Source: Candidatus Latescibacterota bacterium
GTDB lineage: Bacteria > JAAXHH01
Direction: 5' to 3'
Assembly: GCA_022822725.1 (NCBI GenBank)
Contig: JAJEAN010000007.1
Span: forward strand, 874,382-938,381
DNA length: 64,000 nucleotides
The notes under the pieces are model-generated. The model was not told where the DNA came from, did not search any database, and saw only the letters and a list, made by a program, of their open reading frames with translations. Made by a program: the position numbers and the translations under genes. The first letter of the stretch is position 1. Every line of letters begins with the position of its first letter. Below, piece after piece: positions 1-8,548 of this stretch.

Positions 1-602
1 GGTGTAACGGTCAGCGCGGTGATGTCGTGCGCGTGGAGGTCGCGCGACATGGCGTAGCCCAGACGGATCGTGGCGTTTTTCGCAAAATCATAGAAAAGGT
101 TGCCCCGGTAGCCCATCGTGTCGCCGTCGGTGACTTCCACGATCAGTCCGGAGTTCCGCCCGACCATCATGGGAACGCCGTAACGGCTTGTGATGATATG
201 GGTGTGCACCGCCCCTTCGAGCATTTTCAAGCCCTTGGCCGTATCGAGTTCCCAGAAAGAGGAACCCCACTGGATCATTTCATCGCCACCCCAGATGTCG
301 TTGACGAGGATGTCGAGCCGGCCCTGTTCATCCCTGACGCGCGCAAACAGCCGCTCCACTTCGGCCGCGACGGTGTGGTCGGTCCTTGCCGCAATGCCTC
401 GGCCGCCTTCGGCCGTGACCAGTTCGGCGGTTTCTTCGATCGTCTCGGGTCGGCCCGGCGTGGCGGGATGGCCTTTCACGCTGCGTCCGGAGCAGTAGAC
501 CGTGGCGCCCGCCGCACCAAGCATGCGGGCGATCCCCCGTCCGGTACCACGCGTCGCGCCCGCAACGACCGCTACGCGATCCTGTAGTGGTTTCCCTGTC
601 AT
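1..602 (-). CDS. SDR-family oxidoreductase, 3' end beyond window
   Basis: A short-chain dehydrogenase/reductase with 200 residues visible; the C-terminus runs off the left edge. The ATG is the complement of 600-602, with the protein starting MTGKPLQDR. The NAD(P)-binding glycine motif GATRGTGRG lies at about residues 15-23, and the catalytic pair YxxxK is Y171/K175 (YDFAK). The middle motif is NDIWGG rather than the usual NNAG. This recalls DHRS1-like SDRs, although substrate cannot be inferred. It is divergent from the dehydrogenase gene that starts at 827. The family call is secure; a specific role is not. Confidence 0.85.
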   Translation of the reverse strand, partial: MTGKPLQDRVAVVAGATRGTGRGIARMLGAAGATVYCSGRSVKGHPATPGRPETIEETAELVTAEGGRGIAARTDHTVAAEVERLFARVRDEQGRLDILVNDIWGGDEMIQWGSSFWELDTAKGLKMLEGAVHTHIITSRYGVPMMVGRNSGLIVEVTDGDTMGYRGNLFYDFAKNATIRLGYAMSRDLHAHDITALTVT

Positions 603-826
603 TTCGTATCCCGGAAGTTGGTCTGGCCGTGTTTCGGCGCAGGACGTAGAAAGCGGCGAGAGAAGGTTGCGTTGTAGAAGATCAAAAGGTACATGCAGCT
701 GCGATGCATGTCAAAGTGATCGGCAGCGTATTCGGATAGCGGTTGTCTTGCCGTTCGGGTCCCATTATGGTAAAGGTTGGTTGATCATTGCTCCTTTCTC
801 ACGTGAAATTGATCCCGGAGGCATGT

Positions 827-1813
827 ATGGCCATCACTCCCGTCGACTACACCAATCCACGCTACGACGCGAAGGCCCTGCACCGCTTTGCCGTTGAAGC
901 ATTTCGAAAAGCCGGCCTGTCGGAAACCCACGCGACGGAACTGGCCGATTACCTGACCGCGACGGACCTGCGCGGCGTCCTCAGCCACGGCACGCGCCAG
1001 CTTCCAGGCTACGTGAAGTCCTTCCAGTCGGGTAAATACAATCCGAAACCGAATATCAGGATCTACCGGGAAGCCGGCGCCGTGGCGCAGTGGGACGGAG
1101 ACGGAGGCATCGGACACCTGGTTTCTGCCCGGGGGATTCGATCGGCGGTGTCCAGGGCGCGGACGACGGGGATCTGCCTGGTCACGGCGACCCACTGCGG
1201 CCACACGGGTTCTGTCGGCAACTGGACACGCATCGCGACCGGGGCGGGCATGATCTGCCTGTACTACAGCACGCCCATGAGCCGCCTTCCCTTCGACCGT
1301 CCGCAACCCGTCGTGGAAGCGTTGAACAACCCGCCCGTGAGCTTCGGTTTCCCACCGGCGGAGGGCGAGCCGCCCGTGCTGATCGATATGGGCGTGCACC
1401 TGGAACTGCCCGACGTGCAGCGGGAAATCGCCGAGATCAGCGTGCTCCCCCTGATCAAGGGCCTGGCCTACCAGGTCGTCTCCGTCATGATGACCTGGCC
1501 CGTGGACGCGCTGTCTACCGTCGAGGTGCGCTTTCCGGGCGCCACCAGCAGCCTGACCGCCATCGTCCTGGATCCCGCCTTCATCGGAGATCCGTCCGAC
1601 TATACGCGGACAGTCGCAGACCTTCGGCGGAAAGTACACGCCATGATACCCCTGCCGGGGCTTGATCGTGCACTTCTACCGGGGGAAATCGAAGCCGAGC
1701 GGGAGGCCGATTTCGGCAAACACGGCATTCCCCTGGACGACGCCCATATCCAATCGCTGCGGGAACTGGGCGGTGACCTGGGCGTGCCATGTTACTGGGA
1801 AACGGACGGATGA
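827..1813 (+). CDS. LDH2/malate-lactate-type NAD(P)-dependent dehydrogenase
   Basis: Member of the Ldh_2 (malate/L-lactate/ureidoglycolate dehydrogenase) family, which oxidises 2-hydroxyacids with NAD(P) and is unrelated to classical Rossmann LDH. Family marks are the early SHGTRQLPGY segment and the central ATHCGHTGSVGNW segment. At 328 residues it is close to the usual 330-360. I chose the ATG at 827 because GGAGG sits 5 bases upstream; the in-frame start at 788 lacks a Shine-Dalgarno and adds 13 unrelated residues. Its stop overlaps the next start (ATGA at 1810-1813), so the two genes are probably translationally coupled. Substrate is unknown. Confidence 0.8.
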   Translation: MAITPVDYTNPRYDAKALHRFAVEAFRKAGLSETHATELADYLTATDLRGVLSHGTRQLPGYVKSFQSGKYNPKPNIRIYREAGAVAQWDGDGGIGHLVSARGIRSAVSRARTTGICLVTATHCGHTGSVGNWTRIATGAGMICLYYSTPMSRLPFDRPQPVVEALNNPPVSFGFPPAEGEPPVLIDMGVHLELPDVQREIAEISVLPLIKGLAYQVVSVMMTWPVDALSTVEVRFPGATSSLTAIVLDPAFIGDPSDYTRTVADLRRKVHAMIPLPGLDRALLPGEIEAEREADFGKHGIPLDDAHIQSLRELGGDLGVPCYWETDG

Positions 1814-2457
1814 GGCCACCAGACAACGGACCGTCAAGCGCACGCGGCAGTGAGGATTCCGGACGGCTGGACCGGGAGGCACTCCTGGACGTGCTTGATT
1901 GTTACCGGGCGCGTCATCCCGCGGAGGAGGACACGGTTGCCCGGATCCGAAACCTGGTCGCCGGACGCCCCGACTGCTTCGAAAGGTCCTGCATGCCGGG
2001 CCACATCACCGGTTCGGCCTGGATCGTTTCGCCCGACCGTTCGAAATTTCTGTTGACCCGGCACCGGATCTTCGACCGCTGGCTGCAGCTGGGCGGTCAT
2101 GCGGACGGTTGTCCCCGGCCTCACTGCGTCGCCCTCCGGGAAGCCGAAGAGGAATCCGGGCTCGAGGGATTCGGACTGTTCCGGGACCCAGACGGCTTCG
2201 TTCCCCTGGATGTGGACATTCACAAAATCGCCGCGCGGGCCGGCGTCCCGGCCCATGCGCACTACGACCTGCGTTACCTGCTGGCCGCCGCCGCGGAGCA
2301 ACCGCTCGAAATCAGCGACGAATCCCACGATCTGAAGTGGTTTGCAGGGGAAGAACTGCTCGAGACCGTCCGCGAAGAAAGCGTGCTTCGCATGCTCCGC
2401 AAAGGCGACGCCGTCCTGAAGCGGGCCGGCGGGGAATTCGTCTACGGATGCTGCTGA
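1810..2457 (+). CDS. Nudix hydrolase
   Basis: 215-residue Nudix-family pyrophosphohydrolase. The Nudix helix appears as GGHADG (95-100) followed by REAEEESG (110-117), which supplies the metal-binding glutamates. The first Glu of the classical GX5E box is absent, as in the GGHADG subgroup. Nudix enzymes cleave nucleoside diphosphates linked to another moiety; the substrate here is not evident. The start at 1810 overlaps the preceding stop by four bases. A longer in-frame start at 1789 would lie wholly within the upstream gene. Confidence 0.8.
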   Translation: MRPPDNGPSSARGSEDSGRLDREALLDVLDCYRARHPAEEDTVARIRNLVAGRPDCFERSCMPGHITGSAWIVSPDRSKFLLTRHRIFDRWLQLGGHADGCPRPHCVALREAEEESGLEGFGLFRDPDGFVPLDVDIHKIAARAGVPAHAHYDLRYLLAAAAEQPLEISDESHDLKWFAGEELLETVREESVLRMLRKGDAVLKRAGGEFVYGCC

Positions 2458-2594
2458 CGATTCGCTTGCACGCCGTCCTCGGGGGGCGTATATTCCCCCG
2501 CGTTCGCAAACGACCTTTCCCGGACATGCCGCCACGTCCCGCTTCGTCCCGAGACGCTCGGGGACGGCTTCAGAACCGAAAGAGGTGCCGCACC

Positions 2595-3350
2595 ATGCCC
2601 CCACCCGTAGCCCTGCAGCTGTACACCCTCAGAACATTGGCCGACGAGAACTTCGAACGTGTGGTGAACCTGACCGCCGAAATCGGGTACGCGGGCGTCG
2701 AACCCGCCGGTTTTCCGGGCACCACGCCTGAAGCGGCGGGCAGGCTCTTCAAGTCGCTCGATCTCGAGGTGCCCAGCGCGCACCTGCCCCTGCCCGTGGG
2801 CGAGAACAAGTCCTACGTCGTCGAGACCGCAGACGCGATCGGAACGAAGCGCGTCGTGGCCGGACTGGGACCCGACGACCACAGTACCGTGGACCGTATC
2901 AGGTGGTCGGCCGACCGCTTCAACGAGGCCGCGGAGGCCGTGGCCCCACACGGCATGACCTTCGGGATTCACAATCACTGGTGGGAATACCATGAGGTGG
3001 ATGGACGGATCGCGACGGACATCCTCCTCGAGCATCTCGCGCCCGAGGTCTTCTTCCAGGTGGACGTGTACTGGGTGCAGGTCGGCGGCCCGGACCCGGC
3101 CGGCGTGCTCGAAAGACTCGGTGCCCGCGCGCCGCTGCTCCACCTGAAGGACGGGCCCTGCCTTCGAAATACGGACATGACCGCCCTGGGTGAAGGGAAG
3201 GTGGACCTCCCCGGCGTAATCGCGGCCGGAGGCGACCACACCGAGTGGCACATCGTCGAACTGGACAGTTGCGCGACGGACATGGTCGAAGCGGTGGAGA
3301 AGAGCTACAAGTACCTGGTGGACAAGAGCCTTTCCCGGGGCAAGAAGTAG
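2595..3350 (+). CDS. sugar phosphate isomerase/epimerase (TIM barrel)
   Basis: 251-residue AP-endonuclease-2-like TIM-barrel protein of the sugar phosphate isomerase/epimerase family. It opens with the typical LQLYTLR strand. Putative metal and active-site residues are E36 (GVEPAG), H126/H128/E131 (GIHNHWWEY), and a later HLKDG segment. The ATG at 2595 follows AAGAGGTG at a suitable distance; the open frame continues upstream to 1899 but overlaps the Nudix gene and is out of character. These proteins isomerise or epimerise keto-sugars in catabolic clusters, so a role in sugar or polyol use is likely. The exact reaction is unknown. Confidence 0.8.
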   Translation: MPPPVALQLYTLRTLADENFERVVNLTAEIGYAGVEPAGFPGTTPEAAGRLFKSLDLEVPSAHLPLPVGENKSYVVETADAIGTKRVVAGLGPDDHSTVDRIRWSADRFNEAAEAVAPHGMTFGIHNHWWEYHEVDGRIATDILLEHLAPEVFFQVDVYWVQVGGPDPAGVLERLGARAPLLHLKDGPCLRNTDMTALGEGKVDLPGVIAAGGDHTEWHIVELDSCATDMVEAVEKSYKYLVDKSLSRGKK

Positions 3351-3511
3351 ATGGACCGGGCAGGCTGAGTGACAGTGCGTGAGGGTGCGCGCCAGGTTGC
3401 ACGCCACGGTGCGCGCCACGAATACTTGCGTGCGGTGCGTGTGCCGGAGTAACGGGGAGTCTTAGCTTGACGAGCGGGAGCGGAGCGAGCGGGAGCGGGA
3501 AGAGCGGTTTC

Positions 3512-3610
3512 ATGACCAGGGAAGAAGGCACGATAAAACGAGGACAACTGGTCCGGGACGGGTACTGCCATATCGAAGACGGGCGAATCCCCGGAAAGTA
3601 CCTGGTGTAG
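3512..3610 (+). pseudogene. short ORF resembling the start of a PhyH-like protein (possible remnant)
   Basis: A 32-codon frame from ATG 3512 to TAG 3608-3610. The middle reads QLVRDGYCHIEDG, which resembles the N-terminal strand of phytanoyl-CoA dioxygenase-like proteins. The complete PhyH gene begins five bases later at 3615 with its own such strand (LDVYGFTVVEGVL). It may be the 5' fragment of a decayed paralogue or a leader peptide. The surrounding GC-rich simple sequence at 3360-3500 shows no other gene. Low confidence. Confidence 0.25.
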
Positions 3611-3614
3611 CGCC

Positions 3615-4358
3615 ATGACCGAGTTTGAAAACGCCATTTACGAATTGGACGTGTACGGATTCACGGTGGTGGAAGGCGTCTTGTCCGCCGGCCAGGTCGA
3701 ATCGATGCGCAGGGTGCTGATACGCCTGAACGAAGAGGTCGGCGAGGAGCGGGAAGGCGCGGGGTCCTGCCGGCACGTCAGCAACCTGCCTGTCCGGGAC
3801 CCGATCTTCTTTCCGGTCATCGACCATCCCCGCATCCTGCCCATCCTGGAGCACTACCTCGAGACATCGCTGATTTTGGGAAGCCTGAACAGCCGCATCG
3901 TGCGTCCCGGAGACGGCGACCAGGGCTTTCACAGCGACATCCCCGGCGAAATGCTCAACATGGCCTCTCCGGTCATGATGAACACCGTGTGGATGCTGGA
4001 CGGCTTTTCACCGGCGAACGGTGGGACCCGGGTCGTGCCCGGCACCCACCGAAGCGGGCTTCCCCATCCCGCCGGCGATGTCGACGTGAAGTACTACGTG
4101 CAGCCTACTGCACCGGCGGGCAGCGTGCTGGTCTTCAACGGCCAGTGCTGGCACGCGGGTGGGGCCAATCGCGGCAGCACGAACCGGCACGCCCTTTTCG
4201 CCCATTATCGGAAACGCATGCTCATGTTCCAGTACGATCCCCACGAAGGGTTTCCCGCAGAATGGTTCGGCCTGCTCTCGGACCGCCAGAAGGAGATCAT
4301 GCGCATGAAGAACGGCGTGGATGCGCCGCGGGCGGCCGACGTCCAGGTCTTCAGGTAG
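3615..4358 (+). CDS. phytanoyl-CoA dioxygenase (PhyH) family protein
   Basis: 247-residue Fe(II)/2-oxoglutarate-dependent dioxygenase. The 2-His-1-carboxylate iron site is visible as H106-x-D108 (GFHSDIPG) and H180 (CWHAGGANRG). A downstream arginine (R186 or R191) can bind 2-oxoglutarate. The double-stranded beta-helix core contains NGGTRVVPGTH. PhyH enzymes hydroxylate varied small molecules, and expansions are common in environmental lineages that use algal or plant metabolites. It sits between a sugar isomerase and a hydroxyacid dehydrogenase, which fits a catabolic or tailoring role. The substrate is unknown. Confidence 0.85.
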   Translation: MTEFENAIYELDVYGFTVVEGVLSAGQVESMRRVLIRLNEEVGEEREGAGSCRHVSNLPVRDPIFFPVIDHPRILPILEHYLETSLILGSLNSRIVRPGDGDQGFHSDIPGEMLNMASPVMMNTVWMLDGFSPANGGTRVVPGTHRSGLPHPAGDVDVKYYVQPTAPAGSVLVFNGQCWHAGGANRGSTNRHALFAHYRKRMLMFQYDPHEGFPAEWFGLLSDRQKEIMRMKNGVDAPRAADVQVFR

Positions 4359-4387
4359 TCCGCGATACGGGCGTCAGCAGGTCCGTC

Positions 4388-5353
4388 TCAGCCGGACAGG
4401 ACTTCCGGATTGACGATGTAGTCCGGCCGGCGGCCGTTCCATACCTGGAGGGCCATGGTCAGCGCCATGTGCCACATGCGTTCCCGGCTCGCGACCGTTA
4501 CGCCGGCGATATGCGGTGTGACGACGACGTCGGCGCGGTGGAGCAGCGGGTTCTCCGGGGCCGGCGGTTCGGGATCGAAGACGTCCAGAGCGGCCCCGGC
4601 GAGATGACCCCGGTCGAGCGCGGCGCAGAGCGCTTCTTCGTCCACCAGTCCGCCCCTCGAAACGTTGACGAAGTACGCGCCCGGCTTCATCTGCGCGAAG
4701 CGTTTTCCGTCCATCAGCCGGCGGGTTTCCTCCGTGAGCGGCGCGTGCAGGGAAACGACGTCGGACCTGGACAGCACGTCCTCGATGCGTTCCGCCTTTT
4801 CGATACCCATCGCCGATGCGCGATCCGCCTCGATATAGGGATCGTAGGCGATTACCCGCATGCCCAGGGCGGCGGCCAGTTCCGCGACACGGCCGCCGAT
4901 GCGTCCCAGCCCGATCAGACCGAGCGTCCGCCCGAAGACCTCCATGCCACGGTAGCCCGACAGGTAGTCCTTCCCTGGACGTTCCGCGAATTCACCGGAA
5001 ACCTGTTTGATGTGCTTGGCCACGGACAGGATCAGGGCAATCGCCGTTTCCGCGGTGGAAACGGTGGGACCCTCCGGCGTGTTGCAGACCGCCACGCCCC
5101 TTTCCGTGGCATCCTGCACGACGATATTGTCGATGCCGATGCCCGTCCTGCAGATGACCTTCACGTCCGGATACCGGTCCAGAAAACCGCCGTCGTAGTT
5201 CCGCCGGGCGCCGGCGACGATCGCGTGGGCGCCCGGCAGTTCCCGGAGCGGATCTTCAGGCGACGCTTCCGCCGAGCCGTGAACGAGCAACCGCTGTTCG
5301 AACTCCGCACGAACCGCGGGGGGAATGGTTCGATCCGACCAGAGCCTCAGCAT
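4388..5353 (-). CDS. D-2-hydroxyacid dehydrogenase (phosphoglycerate dehydrogenase-like)
   Basis: 321-residue NAD-dependent D-isomer-specific 2-hydroxyacid dehydrogenase. The dinucleotide motif is GLGRIG (148-153). The catalytic triad is R233 (VSRGGLVDE), E262 (FDPEPP) and H281 (TPHIAGVT). Length fits the single-catalytic-domain class without a C-terminal ACT domain, so it need not be the serine-pathway SerA. I chose the ATG at 5353 because GGGAGGT lies four to five bases upstream; a GTG at 5368 would add five residues and lacks such a site. It converges with the PhyH gene. Confidence 0.85.
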   Translation of the reverse strand: MLRLWSDRTIPPAVRAEFEQRLLVHGSAEASPEDPLRELPGAHAIVAGARRNYDGGFLDRYPDVKVICRTGIGIDNIVVQDATERGVAVCNTPEGPTVSTAETAIALILSVAKHIKQVSGEFAERPGKDYLSGYRGMEVFGRTLGLIGLGRIGGRVAELAAALGMRVIAYDPYIEADRASAMGIEKAERIEDVLSRSDVVSLHAPLTEETRRLMDGKRFAQMKPGAYFVNVSRGGLVDEEALCAALDRGHLAGAALDVFDPEPPAPENPLLHRADVVVTPHIAGVTVASRERMWHMALTMALQVWNGRRPDYIVNPEVLSG

Positions 5354-5598
5354 GGGGACCTCCCGCACAATACGGACCGAACGAACCGTGCTGCAAAGAC
5401 AAATGGGTTGCCCGGAACCAAATAAGACCGTACATTATGACTATCATTCAGCACACAGCCGCACATGGCCGTGGATATCATAGACCGTTATTCCATGATT
5501 TGCAAGTCAATCGATATCCCGAATCGGCTTGAAACGCGGCGGCCGGCCTCCCGCGATGAACGGGAATCCGGAACGACACCGAACCGGAGAACCCCGAA

Positions 5599-7215
5599 GT
5601 GATTGGATACTACAGCCGAATTGCCTGTCTGATCTGCCTGCTCATAGCATGGACCGCGCACGCGCAGGAACAGGATCCCGCCGCGCAAGGTGCGGATTCC
5701 ATTGTTGCGCCTGATGCGGATTCCGAAGCCGCGGCCGAAGCGGACTCCACCGGCGCTGGAGGCGACCCCCTCCTCGTGCCGGCGAACAGCACCGGTGAAA
5801 TCGATTTTTCCATGGACGTGAGCGGATTCAGGGGGCAGGAAGGTCAGACCTACCTGGAGTTTTATTTCCTGTGCCGTCCGAGCGGTTTCACGCTTGAAGA
5901 AAGAGACGACGGCGTCTACGTCGCCACCTTTTCGATCGACCTGGCCATCATCGACGAGCAGGACAACGTAGTCTTCCAGTCGGTTCAGAAAAGGGAGTAC
6001 CACACGGACCGGCCCGTCGTCATCACCCGAAGGGGCGAGGAAAGAGTAATACTGGAACAGATCGCCGCGGGCGTCGCGCCGGGTACGTACCGTGCGAAGG
6101 CCGTCTTGACCGACCACAATTCCAGGCGTTCCGGCGAAGCGGAGAAACCATTTGTCGCCCGGCCGCTCGATCCATCCGGGCTTTCAGTGAGCGACCTGCA
6201 GTTCTCCACGCTCATTCAACAGGCCGAGGAGCAGAACCGGTTCACCAAGAACGGCCTGCTGGTGCTGCCCAACCCCTTGCGCATATTCGAGAAATGGATC
6301 GAAGTGCCTGAAGACGGCAGCTATAAGCCTCGTAACCTGTTCCTCTATTTCGAGATATACAACCTGACTCCGGATTCGGCGGCGGATGAAGCGGCCTACG
6401 ACATCTATCCGTCGGTGACCAGTCACGCCAACGACATGACGTTTCCGCTTCCTCCCAGAAAGAACCGGAAGGTATCGGGATCCGACGGCCTGGACGTAGT
6501 CGCCCTGGACTACATGACCTTCCCGGTAGGCATCTTTACCCTTGAGATCAAGGTCCGGGACGCGCAGACCGGGGCGGAAGCGGTAAGTTCGTCCGTCTTC
6601 GAGATCGTCCAGCCCCCCCCACCGCCGCCGCCCGCCACGGTCCTCACCGAGGAACAGGCAGAACGGGGACGCAGGCAGCTGGCCATCATTGCTTCCAAGC
6701 GGGAACGCGACCTCTACGACAATCTCGACCTCGAAGGCAAGACCGAATTCCTGATCGCTTTCTGGCGCATGCGCGACCCGACGCCCGAGACCCCGGAGAA
6801 CGAATCCATGATGGTGTTCAATGAGCGATTTTCCTATGCCGATTATCAACTGGGCGGGGCGGAAAGCGACCGGGGCACGGTTTTCATCCGGTACGGACAG
6901 CCGGAAGAAATCGAGCGGCACGATTCCGACAACATCATGAAATCCTACCAGATATGGTACTTCACGGAAGGCGTCCAGGGCGATCCTTCAAGGACCTCGG
7001 AAGGAGGACGTCATTTCTTCGTTTTCGGTGATCGTCGGGGCATCGGCAGGTACGAACTGATGCACTCCTCCGCGCGGGGAGAACTGTATAACCCGAACTG
7101 GCGGCAAGACCTGCTCCTGATCGACATGAGCCAGACCATCGATCACAGGGGATTCGAAGGATCGTCGATGCAGGTACCCTTGAGCGCTCCCGAGACCGAC
7201 CCGGGCAAGCCCTGA
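5599..7215 (+). CDS. GWxTD domain-containing secreted protein
   Basis: 538-residue protein starting at GTG, with GGAG about 9 bases upstream. An N-terminal signal peptide covers roughly residues 1-23 and ends in AHA. It is followed by an Ala/Asp-rich linker, beta-rich repeats with charged conserved strands, a proline run near residue 340 and a C-terminal GWxTD-type domain. That domain is marked by FWRMRDPTPETPENE and by the later GTVFIRYGQPEEIE. The domain occurs in secreted proteins of Gemmatimonadota, Latescibacterota and relatives, and its function is undetermined. It supports the lineage guess for this window. Confidence 0.75.
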   Translation: MIGYYSRIACLICLLIAWTAHAQEQDPAAQGADSIVAPDADSEAAAEADSTGAGGDPLLVPANSTGEIDFSMDVSGFRGQEGQTYLEFYFLCRPSGFTLEERDDGVYVATFSIDLAIIDEQDNVVFQSVQKREYHTDRPVVITRRGEERVILEQIAAGVAPGTYRAKAVLTDHNSRRSGEAEKPFVARPLDPSGLSVSDLQFSTLIQQAEEQNRFTKNGLLVLPNPLRIFEKWIEVPEDGSYKPRNLFLYFEIYNLTPDSAADEAAYDIYPSVTSHANDMTFPLPPRKNRKVSGSDGLDVVALDYMTFPVGIFTLEIKVRDAQTGAEAVSSSVFEIVQPPPPPPPATVLTEEQAERGRRQLAIIASKRERDLYDNLDLEGKTEFLIAFWRMRDPTPETPENESMMVFNERFSYADYQLGGAESDRGTVFIRYGQPEEIERHDSDNIMKSYQIWYFTEGVQGDPSRTSEGGRHFFVFGDRRGIGRYELMHSSARGELYNPNWRQDLLLIDMSQTIDHRGFEGSSMQVPLSAPETDPGKP

Positions 7216-7233
7216 ACGCCTGCTCACTCCCAC

Positions 7234-8541
7234 TTATCCGCAGACAAAAGCGTCCAGCGTCTTGCCGAGACGACCGGCAACGGACGGCATCATGCGGACC
7301 GTGAGCCGAACGCCCTCCGGTTCGTCCTCCCGGCGCAGGACATCCCCCGACTCATAGGCCACTGAAACGGCATGTCCGTTCTCGTAGGGAATCAGCAGTT
7401 CCACTTCCACGCGTTGGCGGTCGACCCGGATTGAGATCTCCTGGCGCAGACGCTCCACGTCGCCGGGATCCAGTGCGGATATCGCGATGGCGTCGGGATA
7501 GGAGAGCTTCAGGAATTCCAGGGCGTCCGGACTCTCCAGCTGGTCCGCCTTGTTGTAGACGAGCAGCAGCGGCAGATGAGAAGCCCCCAGTTCCGCAAGT
7601 ACCTGGTTCACCGTCACGATATGATCCGCGTGGTTGGGATGGCTGCCATCCACCACGTGTACCAGCAGGTCCGCGTCGTAGACCTCGGTCAGCGTGCTTT
7701 TGAAGGATGCGATCAGGTGGTGGGGCAGTTTGCGAATGAAACCCACCGTATCCGATAGCAGAACGGGTTGGCCCGGGGTCACGTTGACCGCGCGCGTGGT
7801 CGCGTCGAGGGTGGCGAACAGCCGGTCTTCAATCAGCGTGTCCGCCTCGGTGAATCCATTGAAAATCGTGGACTTGCCGGCATTGGTATACCCGATCAGC
7901 GCAATACAGAACATGGCGCTTCTGCGTTGTCGCTGCCGATTATAGGAAGCGGTCACCTGCTCGAGATTCCTGCGCAGGTGGGTAATGCGTCCGCGGGTCA
8001 ACCGGCGGTCGATCTCCAGCTGCGTCTCGCCAGGTCCCCGCACGCCGATGGCGCCGCCCGAACCGGCCGCCACGCCGCCTTCCTGCCGGGAAAGGTGGTC
8101 CCACTGCCTCGTCAGCCGAGGCATCATATACTGCAACTGGGCGAGTTCAACCTGCAGCTTGGCCTGCCGCGACTTCGCCCGCGAGGCGAATATATCGAGT
8201 ATCAGTCCGCTGCGGTCCAGAATGCGCCGTTCGATGACGCGGTCCAGGTTCCGGACCTGCGCGGGGGTGAGATCGTCGTCGAAAATCACAAGTTCGATTT
8301 GTTCCGCCTCGCACAACTCGGCGATCGAACGGGCCTTTCCGGTTCCGATATAGTACGCCGGATGCATGGCGCTGCGGACCTGGATGATCCGATCGACGAT
8401 CTCCGCGCCCGCGGTATCGGCCAGCAGAGCAAGTTCGTCGAGCGACTCCTCCATCTCGCCGACTCGTTCTTTTGAAGGCACCATGCCGACCAATAGAGCC
8501 CGTTCACGGTTGTTCCTGGGTATTTCATGCATTTCGTGCAT
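7234..8541 (-). CDS. hflX: GTPase HflX
   Basis: 435-residue ribosome-associated GTPase of the HflX family, which splits or rescues stalled ribosomes under stress. The N-terminal HflX domain ends in the diagnostic GVRGPGETQLE (166-175). It is followed by a coiled linker and the G domain: G1 GYTNAGKS (217-224), G3 DTVG (264-267) and G4 NKAD (330-333). A C-terminal extension is present. Length is typical. It lies seven bases downstream of the BatA-like gene on the same strand and may be co-transcribed with it. Several nearby in-frame ATGs make the exact start uncertain by a few residues. Confidence 0.95.
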   Translation of the reverse strand: MHEMHEIPRNNRERALLVGMVPSKERVGEMEESLDELALLADTAGAEIVDRIIQVRSAMHPAYYIGTGKARSIAELCEAEQIELVIFDDDLTPAQVRNLDRVIERRILDRSGLILDIFASRAKSRQAKLQVELAQLQYMMPRLTRQWDHLSRQEGGVAAGSGGAIGVRGPGETQLEIDRRLTRGRITHLRRNLEQVTASYNRQRQRRSAMFCIALIGYTNAGKSTIFNGFTEADTLIEDRLFATLDATTRAVNVTPGQPVLLSDTVGFIRKLPHHLIASFKSTLTEVYDADLLVHVVDGSHPNHADHIVTVNQVLAELGASHLPLLLVYNKADQLESPDALEFLKLSYPDAIAISALDPGDVERLRQEISIRVDRQRVEVELLIPYENGHAVSVAYESGDVLRREDEPEGVRLTVRMMPSVAGRLGKTLDAFVCG

Positions 8542-8548
8542 AGGGTGG

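Noticed and set aside
1899-2594. Long N-terminal extension of the sugar isomerase frame
   Set aside because: It runs antisense-like through the Nudix gene, is Arg/Pro-rich, and the true start at 2595 has its own Shine-Dalgarno.
3989-5425. Rightward 478-codon open frame
   Set aside because: It overlaps the PhyH gene in another frame and lies antisense to the hydroxyacid dehydrogenase; composition is that of a shadow.
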